DNA of 64,000 nucleotides from Candidatus Enterococcus huntleyi (GCF_009933175.1 NZ_MAEJ01000010.1:156913-220912); one strand, 5' to 3'; shown: positions 35,474 through 45,939, counted from the stretch's first letter. Numbers and translations: made by a program. Notes: generated by a model not told the origin, from the sequence alone.

Positions 35474-36649
35474 TTAAGCTTTTTCATTTTTCATATAAGT
35501 TTCTAACCGCTTCATGGCTTCTTTCAAAACATCCAGAGACGTAGCGTAGCTGAGTCTCACGTACCCTTCTGCTTCAGGTCCAAAAGCGATACCCGGAATA
35601 ACTGCCAAAGCATTTTTCTCGGCTAAATCGACACAAAAGGCCATTGAATCTTGCGTATAGCCTGCGGGGATTTTTGCAAAAATGTAGAATGCGCCTGAAG
35701 GCTTAGCAACCTCAAAGCCCAAAGAAGTCATCTTCTCATATAGAAAATCTCTCCTTTTTAAGTATTCTACTTTCATCACGTCGGCATCATTAATCCCCTC
35801 AACTAAGGCTTTTACTGCAGCTTTTTGAGAAACCGTTGCTGCTGAGGTAACTAAATATTGATGCACCTTGATAATTTGACTAGTCAACGCAACTGGGGCA
35901 AAAATAAAGCCAATGCGCCAACCTGTCATAGCATGTGATTTTGAAAGACCATTAATCAGAATAGTTTGCTCTCTTAAATATTCCGCAATTGATACATGTG
36001 GCTCGCCATAGCTTAGCTCACTGTAGACCTCATCGCTGATCACGAAGACTGGGTATTTACGCAACACATCAGCAATCGCTTGGACTTCTTCTCTAGAATA
36101 AGTAACACCTGTGGGATTACTAGGATAATTTAAAATAATCGCTTTTACTGCATCGCCATGTTCAGCCATGGCTTCCTCAATCATCTCTGGTGAAAGGACA
36201 AATTGGTTGGGTCGAGTATCGATATACACGGGTTCTGCCCCAGCCAATAAGATCATCGGCTCATAGCCTGGATAGATAGGTGCCGGCAAAAGGACTTTAT
36301 CTCCGGGATTTAAGACCGCTAGTAAGGTGGCAGAAATTGCCTCCGTCGCCCCGACCGTAACTAAAGCTTCGGTCTGGCTATCATATGAAAGGTTATATTT
36401 TTCCTTTAGAAAATAGGTTGCCGCTTCTCGAACATCTAATAAACCGGCCATGCCTGTATAATGGCTATAATTCTGTTCGATGGCTTCTTTTCCGGCTGAC
36501 TTTACATGCTCCGGTGTATTAAAATCAGGCTCACCCAACGTTAATTTTAAAATGTCAGGAATTGGCGAGACGGTTTCATCAAATTGTCGGATTGTTGAAA
36601 CGGCAATCTGATACACTTGTTGATTGAAACGATTTTCTAACTTATTCAT
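35474..36649 (-). CDS. PLP-dependent aminotransferase class I/II (AraT/PatA-like)
   Basis: 391 aa, fold-type I aminotransferase: substrate loop LTLGEPDFNTPEH, NYPSNPTGVTYS, PLP-binding lysine in [16 protein letters not shown], and arginine in YVRLSYATS. It resembles the AraT-type enzymes of lactic acid bacteria that transaminate aromatic amino acids, and also PatA/DapX enzymes; the sequence alone does not separate them. Start: the frame opens at 36682, but AGGGTGG suits the ATG at 36647-36649 (MNKLENRFN) or the one two codons earlier. It is a single gene. Confidence 0.85.
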   Translation of the reverse strand: MNKLENRFNQQVYQIAVSTIRQFDETVSPIPDILKLTLGEPDFNTPEHVKSAGKEAIEQNYSHYTGMAGLLDVREAATYFLKEKYNLSYDSQTEALVTVGATEAISATLLAVLNPGDKVLLPAPIYPGYEPMILLAGAEPVYIDTRPNQFVLSPEMIEEAMAEHGDAVKAIILNYPSNPTGVTYSREEVQAIADVLRKYPVFVISDEVYSELSYGEPHVSIAEYLREQTILINGLSKSHAMTGWRIGFIFAPVALTSQIIKVHQYLVTSAATVSQKAAVKALVEGINDADVMKVEYLKRRDFLYEKMTSLGFEVAKPSGAFYIFAKIPAGYTQDSMAFCVDLAEKNALAVIPGIAFGPEAEGYVRLSYATSLDVLKEAMKRLETYMKNEKA

Positions 36650-36814
36650 GGACATGACCACCCTATCTACTCTTATTGCCATCTATAGTACCATAAAATA
36701 GGTGGAAAATGAATTTTTTATGATAATTCACTGTTAATAAAATGAGAAACTGTTTGTTTGGGGAAATACCACTAATCTACTTATTAGCAAACAAAGTTAT
36801 ATTTATCTATTATA

Positions 36815-36843
36815 TTGCAAACAATTATGTATGATGATATATT
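36815..36843 (+). promoter_or_regulatory. Promoter and GCAAACAA repeats before the DUF2087 regulator gene
   Basis: TTGCAA (36815-36820), 17 bp, TATATT (36838-36843). GCAAACAA occurs twice, at 36787-36794 and 36817-36824, the second overlapping the -35. It may be a binding site for the encoded regulator. Confidence 0.45.
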
Positions 36844-36881
36844 TGTTACAAATGAAAAACTATTATTATGGAGGGAAATCG

Positions 36882-37598
36882 ATGACCCAAGCATTTTATA
36901 AAATTGATGAATATATTCAAGGCTACTCTTTCTCAGAACAACATTATCACTGTCTGTTTTGCTCGGCTACCTTTGAGGAGGGACTGATTTATCCAGCAGA
37001 TACCCTGCTGCAAAGTGCTGAGCGAGCCATTAAGCAACATGTCCAAAAACAACATGCAGGAGCCTTACAGGCTTTGTTGGCCCTGCCTCGCGCAACAAGC
37101 GGCTTATCTGAAACTCAACAAGAGATGATGAATTTATTTGCGCAAGAAATCAGTGACACAGTGATCGCGCAGAGATTGGAAATTTCCACGTCAACTGTTC
37201 GAAATCACCGCTTCAAATTAAAAGAAAAAGAACGACAAGCGCGCGTTTTCTTAGCAATGATGACACTTTTATCAATTGAAACGGCTCCCTTACCCCATGT
37301 CGGTGCGAAGATGATCGATGAACGTTATCAAATAACTGAAGAGGAAAAAGTTCGCGTCAGTCAAACTTATATAGATGAGAATGGCTTTGTCAAACAGTTT
37401 CCTAGTAAAGAAAAGCGCAAGATTATCATTTTAGGGGAAGCCGTGAAACGATTTGACCGCAATAAAAATTACTCTGAAGCAGCTGTCAATACTATTTTGA
37501 AGCAAATGTTTGACGACCATGTGACCGTTCGCCGCTATCTGATTGAGTATGGCTTCATGAATCGTACTAAAGATGGGCAAACGTATTGGCTTCAATAG
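36882..37598 (+). CDS. Transcriptional regulator with LuxR-type HTH and DUF2087 domain
   Basis: 238 aa. The N-terminal 90 residues hold a CxxC-like element (YHCLFCSATFEEG) and an H-x4-H pair (AIKQHVQKQHAG), reminiscent of a zinc finger. A LuxR-type helix-turn-helix follows (LFAQEISDTVIAQRLEISTSTVRNHRFKLKEKE, about 100-132). The C-terminus is DUF2087 (GFVKQFPSKEKRKIIILGEAVKRFD, TVRRYLIEYGFMNRTKDGQTYW). The frame opens earlier at 36831, but GGAGGGAAATCG precedes the ATG at 36882. Target genes unknown. Confidence 0.85.
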   Translation: MTQAFYKIDEYIQGYSFSEQHYHCLFCSATFEEGLIYPADTLLQSAERAIKQHVQKQHAGALQALLALPRATSGLSETQQEMMNLFAQEISDTVIAQRLEISTSTVRNHRFKLKEKERQARVFLAMMTLLSIETAPLPHVGAKMIDERYQITEEEKVRVSQTYIDENGFVKQFPSKEKRKIIILGEAVKRFDRNKNYSEAAVNTILKQMFDDHVTVRRYLIEYGFMNRTKDGQTYWLQ

Positions 37599-37651
37599 GT
37601 AGCTGTAAGTAAGTATCTGTTAATGGCGCCTTTTATTTATACTTCTTAAAA

Positions 37652-37692
37652 AAACGAAGACATTGGCAACGTGCGCTAATGTCTTCGTTTTT
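37652..37692. terminator. Bidirectional terminator
   Basis: AAAACGAAGACATT and its complement form a 14-bp stem followed by TTTTT, between convergent genes. Confidence 0.88.
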
Positions 37693-37789
37693 GATATAAA
37701 TAAACATTTTTTTGGAATAGAGTACTTGCTGATTGAAGCATTTAGATAAAGCTGCTGATCTGAATAATTAGTACTTGAGGATAGCCAAC

Positions 37790-38266
37790 TTAATCTACTG
37801 GTTCTTTTTCCAATAGAATATGGAAAACAAAAAAAGTAATAATCGCTAAAACTAAAGAGCCAACAGCCAAATAATAGGCCGGTTTAATGGCAATGAAATA
37901 CAGAGAATAGTAGGCTTGGCTATCAAATAGACCACTCTGACTCAACCCAGTAGGACCTAAAATCATTCGCGGCAATAAAGCGACTCCGGTAGTAAAACAA
38001 GCAAGACAACTTAGATAAATCGGCGCTAAGACTCGTTTTACACGAGAAAAATAAAGCCAAACAAGCGCTACGGTTAACAGAAAATAAAGCCACCCTAAGA
38101 CTGGAAAATTTTTAAGGACTAGCCAGCCAGTCCCCTGAATTGAGCCTAAAATTTCGGCGTCCTTGACAACTGCACTGAGCCAGCGAAAAGGCAAAAGAGC
38201 AATGGGTATAAGCCAAAAAATTAAAAATATATTTCTATAGTGAATGATCTTTTTCAACTGTACCAC
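37790..38266 (-). CDS. Four-TM membrane protein of unknown function
   Basis: 158 aa with four hydrophobic helices (about 12-30, 52-70, 78-98 and 124-150) and a basic N-terminus. The loop between helices 3 and 4 (RMILGPTGLSQSGLFDSQAYYS) is probably outside. I do not recognise the family, and nothing around it suggests a role. A ribosome site GAGGAGTGGT lies before the ATG. Confidence 0.6.
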   Translation of the reverse strand: MVQLKKIIHYRNIFLIFWLIPIALLPFRWLSAVVKDAEILGSIQGTGWLVLKNFPVLGWLYFLLTVALVWLYFSRVKRVLAPIYLSCLACFTTGVALLPRMILGPTGLSQSGLFDSQAYYSLYFIAIKPAYYLAVGSLVLAIITFFVFHILLEKEPVD

Positions 38267-38445
38267 TCCTCAATAAGTTAGAATATTTTCGATAAAAACT
38301 TTTTTTGTTTTTGTTTACAATTTTACTAGCATACTGAATTATAACAAGAATAAACGAAATATTGTTTGGGAATTGCTTGCTTTTTTGCGAAAATCCTATT
38401 AAATTTTGTTCATTTTCGAGTAAATTATTTGAAATATCTATAAAA

Positions 38446-38480
38446 AAAGACTAAAGAGAATTTTTTTCTCTTCAGTCTGA
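38446..38480 (-). terminator. Terminator after the Phd/YefM-like gene
   Basis: AGACT-aa-AGAGAA pairs with TTCTCTTCAGTCT around a T-rich loop. Read leftward, the stem is followed by TTTTTTT. Confidence 0.7.
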
Positions 38481-38502
38481 GTTATGCACGTGAACGGTTT
38501 TT

Positions 38503-39015
38503 TTATAATTCTCTCAAATAGACCTTTTTGATTAGTAATTTGTCAAATAACTGTGATTGGCTATCCTGCTCTCCAATTACCTCAGCAAGGATTATTTTAT
38601 GATTGTTCTTTTTACGCAATTGATAAACAATTTTACCAGATTCATTTAGTTCGTTCATCATATCGATTACGCCACCAAATCCAGTTTTTTTAGTAATAAA
38701 GCCAAGTGCTACCATTCGTTCATCTAAATTCTTAGCAGAGATCGTTGCTCCATCAACTAATGTTTGATGTAAAATCATTGCAAGACCTTCTAATTCTTCA
38801 GCTATCGGAATTTCTGGCTCAGGTTCAGGACGTCGTTCTAACTCATGTAGTAGATTTTCGTATTGCTCTTTTGTCAGCATAACTCCTGCAATCTTCTCTC
38901 GATTGAAAATATAAACACCGGTACCCGCGACTCTTGCTTGGTTAAAGACATCCATTGGTGATTTTTTCACTTCAGTGATAGAAGATGTAGGAACATCTAG
39001 CTTTTTCAGTTCCAT
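38503..39015 (-). CDS. Phd/YefM-like antitoxin-domain protein, no toxin partner seen
   Basis: 170 aa. The N-terminal half (EVKKSPMDVFNQARVAGTGVYIFNREKIAGVMLTKEQYENLL in two stretches) has the fold pattern of Phd/YefM antitoxins (xxxPxxVFxxA, then GVxLxxEQYExL). A Pro/Glu-rich hinge (RRPEPEPEIP) leads to a C-terminal region of 90 residues not typical of antitoxins. No RelE- or Doc-like gene is adjacent, so it may be a regulator derived from an antitoxin. The Mga-like gene reads toward it from 57 bp to the right. Confidence 0.65.
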   Translation of the reverse strand: MELKKLDVPTSSITEVKKSPMDVFNQARVAGTGVYIFNREKIAGVMLTKEQYENLLHELERRPEPEPEIPIAEELEGLAMILHQTLVDGATISAKNLDERMVALGFITKKTGFGGVIDMMNELNESGKIVYQLRKKNNHKIILAEVIGEQDSQSQLFDKLLIKKVYLREL

Positions 39016-39071
39016 TCGGTTCTCCTCCTCGCATTGACAAAGACCATTATATCACAGCTTATCGATGGGAT

Positions 39072-40445
39072 TCATTTTTTATTACTCTTTTTTTCGCTCT
39101 TTTCTTCTAGTTGCATAATAACGGTTGTTAGTTCGACAATCAGTTCTTCAAAAAACAGCGAGGAGAAAAACAGAGTGACAACTGATTTATTGATGGGTGG
39201 CGTTAATTGATAATAATCTGTGATGCAAATATCTGCATACGATGGAATCTCGTTGCCAAAATGAATGGTCACTTGCACTGCATGAAATGAAGAAATATTA
39301 TGCTGAATCGCTTTTTGCAATCGTTTCAGATTTTTCTTAGGCAACTTTAAAAATAAGCAGATATATAAAGGTCGATCGACTTCCGATAAAGAGAGAATGG
39401 GTTCGATTAGTTGATAGTTGGCAATTATTTGTGCATGCTCCCCTCTATTATTGCTGACTATCGAAGCGGGTTGCCTTTCCGTGATCTTTTGCAATCTTTC
39501 AAACATTTTAGGATGGTCGATTAACTTTTGATAGGCCTTTTCTTTTTCGGTAGTAGTTAGAGATTGCTCGGCGTGTAAGGCCTGAGAAATAATGCGTTGT
39601 TTCAGTAGTTTTGTTAACATCGCTTGTTTACTTCGTTCAGATAATTCTGGGAAAACATGTTGAATAAAAAGAAACCATGGCTTGATATCTGGGAAGATCA
39701 AGTAAATATCAATTAATTTGTATGGAAATACATGCATTTGAAAATCGCTTGTTGTTTCAGCATGCAAAAATAGATAAAGATAGAGAGACTCCGCCTCAGA
39801 TAGTCTAAGATATGCTTGTCTAAAGTAATGGAAATTTTGATCAGTTTTCGCAAATTTCCAACAGAATTCTGGTAGCTTCAGTTGGCTTGGAGATTGTCTG
39901 AAGTCAATGATTTTACTCATGAGCTGTTCAGAAGAAGCCGTCAGCTCTTCTGCTTTTCGAGTAAAGTCTGGCTGAATTTCCAGCGGGCATAAATCAGGAA
40001 AATCTCGAGCAAAATCAAAGAGAAATTTCCGAATAGCCCACTCATTTCCCAATAAGGCGGATTCGTTAGCTTGAATGGAAAATCCCAAATGCGCCAAACG
40101 TTGATTGATTCGTTTGTATTGATGATGGGTATAAGCTGGTTGCAATGGCAGCCCCCAAGCCGCTTTGGCAAGAATCTCAAAAAGAGGACTGTTGGAAAAG
40201 AAATCAGCTACTAGTTGATAAATAGTTGTAGCAGTCTGATATTGCCAAAAAACCAATTTATTTTCTCGAAACAAACGAACTTGAGGATAACTATGTTCAA
40301 TAATCGAAAGTCTGACATTGATTGTTCTTTCGTGCCAAGAAAAATGTCTGGCCAATTCATGTACCGTAAATTTATTTTCTTTCATGTAAAGAAGCAGGTT
40401 TAAATCTTGCTGTGTCCTTTTTTCTAAAAAATAAATCCAATCCAT
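39072..40445 (-). CDS. Mga-like helix-turn-helix transcriptional regulator
   Basis: 457 aa. An N-terminal Mga-type HTH (QQDLNLLLYMKENKFTVHELARHFSWHERTINVRLSII in two parts, residues about 14-50) is followed by a long helical region of the Mga family, where PTS-regulation-like domains usually sit, and a C-terminal EIIB-like stretch. It resembles stand-alone virulence regulators of streptococci and enterococci. The frame opens at a GTG at 40454, but AAGGGGTG fits the ATG at 40443-40445. Targets unknown; the surface-protein operon in this window is a candidate only by analogy. Confidence 0.72.
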   Translation of the reverse strand: MDWIYFLEKRTQQDLNLLLYMKENKFTVHELARHFSWHERTINVRLSIIEHSYPQVRLFRENKLVFWQYQTATTIYQLVADFFSNSPLFEILAKAAWGLPLQPAYTHHQYKRINQRLAHLGFSIQANESALLGNEWAIRKFLFDFARDFPDLCPLEIQPDFTRKAEELTASSEQLMSKIIDFRQSPSQLKLPEFCWKFAKTDQNFHYFRQAYLRLSEAESLYLYLFLHAETTSDFQMHVFPYKLIDIYLIFPDIKPWFLFIQHVFPELSERSKQAMLTKLLKQRIISQALHAEQSLTTTEKEKAYQKLIDHPKMFERLQKITERQPASIVSNNRGEHAQIIANYQLIEPILSLSEVDRPLYICLFLKLPKKNLKRLQKAIQHNISSFHAVQVTIHFGNEIPSYADICITDYYQLTPPINKSVVTLFFSSLFFEELIVELTTVIMQLEEKSEKKSNKK

Positions 40446-40609
40446 TTTACACACCCCTTTACCTATGTATTAAAAGTAACACATCTGGAAGCGTTTTAGT
40501 TATTTTGTTTTGGCCTAATATTGAGTCAAAAATGCAAAAAAAAATAAAGAAAATCTTTTTTACTCAGATTTTCTTTATTTTTATCGTATTTACTCGTGAA
40601 GTGACCAGG

Positions 40610-42940
40610 TTATTTATCGATTTTCAATAGCATCGCATTAATCGCTACAACGATTGTACTAAGGGACATAAGAATGGCCCCGACAGCTGGATTTAAGAGA
40701 ATTCCGATAGGTGCAAGGACTCCTGCTGCTAATGGAATCGCGAATAAGTTATAACCAGCACCCCACCAGAGATTTTGAATCATTTTCTTTCTTGTTTGTT
40801 TAGAAAGATTTAGAAAATGTAAAATATCTTCAGGATTACTGTTAGTCAAAACGACATCAGCTGAATCAATTGCGACATCTGTCCCAGCCCCAATCGCCAT
40901 ACCGACAGTTGCTCGAGCAAGACTAGGCGCATCATTGATCCCATCGCCCACCATCATTACTCGTTTGCCTTCATCTAAATATTTACGGACAATTTTTTCT
41001 TTATCATCTGGCAATAATTCACCGTAGAATGTTTCGATTCCTAGATAACTTGCTACAGCAGCGGCTGCGGTTTTGTTATCACCCGTCAACATAACAGGTT
41101 GAATGCCGTTTTCTTTTAATGAGTGAATAAATCGCTTGGCTTCCGGCTTAATTTCATCACCTAAAGCGAGTAAAGCAACTAATTCTTGATCAATCACTAG
41201 ATAACTAATCGTATTTCCTTGCGCTTTATATTTTTCTGCTACAGAAGTATCAAAGGAATAGTTTTGCCGAAGTACCTCTGCTTCATTGACAATCCGAACC
41301 GTCTTATCTTGAACCGTGCCTTCGAGACCGATCCCAGATAAGCTAGTTAAATCATGTGCTGCATAGACTTCAATAGCTTGTTCTTTCAAATAAGTCATGA
41401 TACCGATTGCTAATGGATGGTTAGCATTGGCTTCTAAGGCCCCAATGTAGCTGAAGGCTTGTGTTTTTGTATAGTCAGAAGAAAATAATTCTAAGCCTGT
41501 GACGGTGAATTTTCCTTCGGTCAGCGTGCCCGTTTTATCTAACATAATAACATCCATTTGATTGGCTTGTTCTAAAGCATTTCTATTTTTCAATAGTAAG
41601 CCATTTTTTGCGGCAATCGAGGTTGAACGAGCGATAACTAATGGAATAGCTAAGCCTAAAGCATGGGGACAAGCGATGACAAAGACGGTCACCATACGAT
41701 CCAACGCAGTCGGTAAATCAGTGACTAGCCACCAAATAACGAAGGCTAAAATCCCAGCTAACAAGGCAATGTAAAACAGCCATTTAGCCACTTTGTCAGA
41801 CAAGCTTTCAAGTTTAGATTTTTCACTTTGGGCTTGTTTGACCATTTCCATGACTTGTGCCAGGTAGCCATTTTCACCCGTACCAGTTACCTTAATTTGA
41901 ATCATCCCATTGCCATTGACAGAACCGCCAATAACTGAATCGCCAGTATTTTTTTTCACACCTTTTGATTCACCCGTGACAGCTGATTCGTCCACGGTCG
42001 TTTGTCCTTTGATGATTTGACCATCGGTAGGCATCTTATCGCCAGAGCGTACAATTAATACGTCCCCAGTAGCTACTTCTTGAAGCGAAATTTCTTCTTC
42101 TTGCCCTGCTTGATTGATACGTTTAACCGTATCTGGTAACAACTCAGCTAATTTTTGCAAAGCGTTACTAGCATTAGAAACGGCGCTCATCTCAATCCAA
42201 TGCCCCAATAGCATAATAACGATTAAAGTCGCCAATTCCCAAAAGAAATCCATGACATGTGGCTGATTGGTAAAATTATTGATGACAAAAGCATAGAGAC
42301 TGTAAATGTAGGAAACTGAGATTCCCATCGCAATTAAGGTCATCATCGCCGGACTTTTTTGTTGCAGTTCCATCTTAGCCCCTGATAAGAAAGGCTGACC
42401 GCCGTAAAAGAATAAGAAAGTTGCTAAGGCGAGGACAAGCCATTCTGATCCAGGAAATGTAAATTGAAACGGAAGCGTGATACCCATCATTGGGGAAAGA
42501 ATGATGATGGGTATCGCGATGATCAAGGAGAGCCAGAATTTTTGCTTAAAATTGCCCATATGCATCGAGTGATCCATGCCACCCATATCATGTCCGCTAT
42601 GATCCATATGCATGTGGTCTATGCCCGCCATGTCATGTGAGCCATGAGCCATGTGCATAGTGTGGTCCTGTTTATCGTGATCCATGTTGTTCATATCATG
42701 CGTGTGATGGTTCATGTGATTTTCATGATTAGGAGTCATATTGTGCATCGAATGATCCATATGGCCCATCTCAGCATTTTCATGTGTTTCGTGATTCATT
42801 TCATGCTCTGTGTGGTTCATAGGGTGCATCTTATCCTGTGCATGATCTGATTTTGATTGATTTGTTAGTTGCTCGTGTACGTCTGAATTTTCAGCATTTG
42901 TTGATTTGTTCGAATGATCTGACAATTTGTTTGTCATCAC
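40610..42940 (-). CDS. copB: Copper-exporting P-type ATPase CopB
   Basis: 776 aa, P1B-type ATPase. Residues about 33-129 are packed with His and Met (MDHSMHNM, HGSHDMAGIDHMHMDHSG), a copper-binding tail longer than that of E. hirae CopB as I recall it (745 aa). The membrane ion path shows CPH (VIACPHALGLA) instead of CPC, phosphorylation D in [21 protein letters not shown]. CopB expels copper (Cu+, and Ag+) from the cytoplasm. Last gene of copYZAB, 12 bp after copA. The start could also be the second Met. Confidence 0.95.
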   Translation of the reverse strand: MMTNKLSDHSNKSTNAENSDVHEQLTNQSKSDHAQDKMHPMNHTEHEMNHETHENAEMGHMDHSMHNMTPNHENHMNHHTHDMNNMDHDKQDHTMHMAHGSHDMAGIDHMHMDHSGHDMGGMDHSMHMGNFKQKFWLSLIIAIPIIILSPMMGITLPFQFTFPGSEWLVLALATFLFFYGGQPFLSGAKMELQQKSPAMMTLIAMGISVSYIYSLYAFVINNFTNQPHVMDFFWELATLIVIMLLGHWIEMSAVSNASNALQKLAELLPDTVKRINQAGQEEEISLQEVATGDVLIVRSGDKMPTDGQIIKGQTTVDESAVTGESKGVKKNTGDSVIGGSVNGNGMIQIKVTGTGENGYLAQVMEMVKQAQSEKSKLESLSDKVAKWLFYIALLAGILAFVIWWLVTDLPTALDRMVTVFVIACPHALGLAIPLVIARSTSIAAKNGLLLKNRNALEQANQMDVIMLDKTGTLTEGKFTVTGLELFSSDYTKTQAFSYIGALEANANHPLAIGIMTYLKEQAIEVYAAHDLTSLSGIGLEGTVQDKTVRIVNEAEVLRQNYSFDTSVAEKYKAQGNTISYLVIDQELVALLALGDEIKPEAKRFIHSLKENGIQPVMLTGDNKTAAAAVASYLGIETFYGELLPDDKEKIVRKYLDEGKRVMMVGDGINDAPSLARATVGMAIGAGTDVAIDSADVVLTNSNPEDILHFLNLSKQTRKKMIQNLWWGAGYNLFAIPLAAGVLAPIGILLNPAVGAILMSLSTIVVAINAMLLKIDK

Positions 42941-42952
42941 AATCCCTTCTTC

Positions 42953-45136
42953 CTAAAGTTTCTTACGATTTAGGCTAAGTGAATTCAACAAGACACTTAC
43001 TGAACTAAAGGCCATGGCAGCACCTGCGACGATTGGATTTAAAAATCCTAAGGCTGCAAACGGAATGCCAACTGTATTGTAGATAAAGGCCCAAAATAGA
43101 TTTTGTTTAATTTTGCTAAGAGTGGCTTGAGACAAGTGAATCATTTTTTCAACATAGACTAAATCATTATTCATCAGTGTGACATCCGCTGTTTCCATGG
43201 CGATATCCGTACCGCTACCCATGGCGATGCCGACATTTGCTAAAGCTAAGGCTGGCGCGTCATTAATCCCATCGCCGACCATGCCGACAAACTCGTTTTC
43301 GGCTTGCAGTTTAGCTACATAATTGGCTTTATCTTCAGGTAAGACTTCAGCGAAGATGTGGTCAGGTGTTAAGCCAACCTGTTGGCCAATATATTCAGCA
43401 GCTGTTTTGTTGTCGCCTGTCAACATATAGACTGCAACATTGCGTTCTTTGAGTTTTTGAATCGCTTCTTTTGAAGAAGGTTTGACTTGGTCTGAGACCG
43501 CGATCATTGCTAGTAAAGAATCTTCGTCTGCTAAAAACATGACTGTTTTCCCTTGTTTTTCCCAAGCAATGGCTTGTTCTTCAACAGCGGTGTAGTCGAT
43601 GTTTTGGCTTTGCAACAGTTTTCTAGTACCAGCGTAATAGGTTACCCCGTCGATATCGCCTTTAATCCCAGCACCTGGTAAAGCGCTGAAATTCGTGACA
43701 GCTTTTGTCGCCACTTGTTGCTCTGATCCATAAGCGACGATGGCTTTTGCCAACGGATGCTCAGAATCTTTTTCTAATGAAGTGAAAAGTGTTAAAGCGT
43801 CGTCGTTACTACTATGATAATCCGTAACGCTCGGTTTTCCAACTGTTATGGTCCCTGTTTTATCAAGAATGATACTGGTAATGTGAGTCGCTGCTTCTAA
43901 CGCTTCCCCACCTTTGATTAAGATCCCTTTTTTAGCACCGAGCCCAGTTCCAACCATAATAGCAGTCGGAGTGGCTAGTCCTAAGGCACAAGGACAGGCA
44001 ATAACTAAGACAGAGACACTATGAATTAAAGCGGTTTGCCAATCGCCTAAAATAAAGCCCGTTAAGAGTAAAGTTGCTAAGGCAATCACCAAGACGGTTG
44101 GTACAAAGATACCTGAAATCTTATCAGCAATTTGTTGAATTGGGGCTTTGGTTCCTTGTGCTTCTTCCACCATGCGAATAATTTTCGACAAAATCGTATC
44201 TTGACCGACTTTGGTAGCTTCTATGCGCAAACTTCCGTTAGTATTGACTGTTCCGCCGAACAAGACATCATCTGCTTTTTTTTCGACAGGTAAACTTTCC
44301 CCTGTGAGCATACTTTCATCAACCGCACTAGTACCAGAAATTAAGATACCATCGACAGGAATTTGTTCGCCCGGACGGACTTGAATCATTTCACCCATCG
44401 CTACTTCTTCGATTGGGATACTTATTTCTTGGCCGTTACGAATGACGTTTGCAGTCTTTGCTTGGAGCGCCATTAATTGTTTAATTGCATTGCCAGTTTT
44501 TGCTTTGGCATTGGTTTCTAAATATTTCCCTAATAAAATTAAGGTAATAATCATCGCACTACTTTCAAAATAAAGATCCATATGATTATCGGTAAAGAAA
44601 CCATTGTAGATACTCAATAGATAGGCAGCTGTTGTTCCCATCGCAACCAGTACGTCCATGTTAGGCGCCATTGTTTTAATCGCGTGGTAGGCACCTTTGT
44701 AATAACGCGCCCCAATATAAAATTGAACGGGAGTGGCTAAGACTAACTGCACCCATGGATTATGGAAAAATTGCACCCAAGCGGCGTGACTGCCTAATAA
44801 TGAAGCAATCATGGCGATCATCAATGGTGCCGTTAATACCGCACTGAAAATCAAGTCAAATTTAATCTTTTTGATATAGTTTTCTTTTTCTTTCTCGATT
44901 TCTTGTTTATGGGCATCATCAAAGACAATCGCGCCATAGCCAATCGATTCGACACTTTGAATTAATTCGGTTGGTGTCGTTTCTTGGTATTGTACTGTCG
45001 CTTTTTCAGTTGCCAGGTTAACGGTCGCTGAAACGACACCTGGTTGCGCATTGAGCTCTTTTTCGACACGTGAAGAACAGTTGGCACAGGTCATGCCAGT
45101 AATCACGAAGGTTTCCATTTTTGTTGCTGAAGACAT
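42953..45136 (-). CDS. copA: Copper-transporting P-type ATPase CopA
   Basis: 727 aa, the same length as E. hirae CopA. One N-terminal heavy-metal domain with GMTCANC (Cys17, Cys20), eight expected membrane helices, CPC in VIACPCALG, phosphorylation D in [17 protein letters not shown], the HP motif SEHPLAKA and [10 protein letters not shown]. In E. hirae CopA is thought to import copper, but by family it is likely a Cu+ exporter too. It follows copZ directly. Confidence 0.95.
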   Translation of the reverse strand: MSSATKMETFVITGMTCANCSSRVEKELNAQPGVVSATVNLATEKATVQYQETTPTELIQSVESIGYGAIVFDDAHKQEIEKEKENYIKKIKFDLIFSAVLTAPLMIAMIASLLGSHAAWVQFFHNPWVQLVLATPVQFYIGARYYKGAYHAIKTMAPNMDVLVAMGTTAAYLLSIYNGFFTDNHMDLYFESSAMIITLILLGKYLETNAKAKTGNAIKQLMALQAKTANVIRNGQEISIPIEEVAMGEMIQVRPGEQIPVDGILISGTSAVDESMLTGESLPVEKKADDVLFGGTVNTNGSLRIEATKVGQDTILSKIIRMVEEAQGTKAPIQQIADKISGIFVPTVLVIALATLLLTGFILGDWQTALIHSVSVLVIACPCALGLATPTAIMVGTGLGAKKGILIKGGEALEAATHITSIILDKTGTITVGKPSVTDYHSSNDDALTLFTSLEKDSEHPLAKAIVAYGSEQQVATKAVTNFSALPGAGIKGDIDGVTYYAGTRKLLQSQNIDYTAVEEQAIAWEKQGKTVMFLADEDSLLAMIAVSDQVKPSSKEAIQKLKERNVAVYMLTGDNKTAAEYIGQQVGLTPDHIFAEVLPEDKANYVAKLQAENEFVGMVGDGINDAPALALANVGIAMGSGTDIAMETADVTLMNNDLVYVEKMIHLSQATLSKIKQNLFWAFIYNTVGIPFAALGFLNPIVAGAAMAFSSVSVLLNSLSLNRKKL

Positions 45137-45137
45137 C

Positions 45138-45347
45138 CTACATCACCTCAGTTGCATAACCAGTTTCGGTAACTTTTGCGGCAATCTGTTGCGCGTTGAC
45201 TTGCGTTTCATCAAATTTTACAGTCCCTGTTTCTTTTTTTAGATTAATTTTTACTTTTTGAATTCCTGGTAATTGATTGATACTTTCTTCAACCTTTGCG
45301 ACACAGTGGTTACAGCTCATTCCGTTAATTGAAAAGTTTTGTTTCAT
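45138..45347 (-). CDS. copZ: Copper chaperone CopZ
   Basis: 69 aa, a single ferredoxin-like heavy-metal-associated domain with the copper site GMSCNHC (Cys12, Cys15). It carries Cu+ in the cytoplasm and hands it to CopY, releasing the repressor from DNA, and to the ATPases. Only 1 bp separates it from copA. The size equals that of E. hirae CopZ. Confidence 0.95.
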   Translation of the reverse strand: MKQNFSINGMSCNHCVAKVEESINQLPGIQKVKINLKKETGTVKFDETQVNAQQIAAKVTETGYATEVM

Positions 45348-45477
45348 GATAAATTTCCTCCTAATAATTGTGTTTTTTAGTTTTATATAATGATTCTTAA
45401 TTTGACTAATTATTTGTGTAGATTTTTTCGTTCATTTAACTATCGATTAATTGTTGATTCATCACGTATTCCCTATC

Positions 45478-45918
45478 TTATTGATGATGGGTACAGTTAC
45501 ACTGCCCTGGAATACAATTACATGAAATTGCTTCGACTGGTTCCTTCTTATCTAGCTCGTCAAGAATGAGTTGAATGTCTTCTTTGGTTAAGGTTGCTTC
45601 GGAGACTAGATCAGCGATCGTTTGTCCAACCTTTGTGGCACAAATATGGGAAAATAAATTTTCTGTGGCACTGCGAACAGTCGATTCTTCAGAAACTAGT
45701 GGATGATAAATGAATTTCTTCCCTGATTGTTCGGTCCAAACAATCTCTTTTTTCACTAAGCGTCCCAACAATGTTTTGATGGTTGCTGGTTTCCAGTCCA
45801 TTGATTCTGATAAAATTTCACTAATTTCTTGGGCGGTTGCTGCATCCAATGTCCAAATGACTCGCATCACTTCCCATTCAGAATCACTTATTTTAATCGG
45901 TTCAAGTGTGGTATTCAT
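45478..45918 (-). CDS. copY: Copper-responsive repressor CopY
   Basis: 146 aa. An N-terminal winged helix of the BlaI/MecI/CopY family ([31 protein letters not shown]) and a C-terminal metal site CNC-x4-CNC ([11 protein letters not shown]), which holds Zn when bound to DNA and Cu+ when released. The frame could open at a GTG three codons earlier, but that GTG overlaps the ribosome site GAGGTG, so the ATG at 45916-45918 is preferred. Two cop boxes lie in front. First gene of copYZAB. Confidence 0.95.
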   Translation of the reverse strand: MNTTLEPIKISDSEWEVMRVIWTLDAATAQEISEILSESMDWKPATIKTLLGRLVKKEIVWTEQSGKKFIYHPLVSEESTVRSATENLFSHICATKVGQTIADLVSEATLTKEDIQLILDELDKKEPVEAISCNCIPGQCNCTHHQ

Positions 45919-45939
45919 GTTATTCACCTCGCTATCGTT

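Noticed and set aside
35474..36649. Naming the aminotransferase araT or patA
   Set aside because: Both groups share the motifs seen, and no neighbouring pathway gene separates them, so no symbol was given.
42644..42850. Plus-strand frame rich in His, Val and Met opposite copB
   Set aside because: It is the antisense reading of the His/Met repeats of copB.
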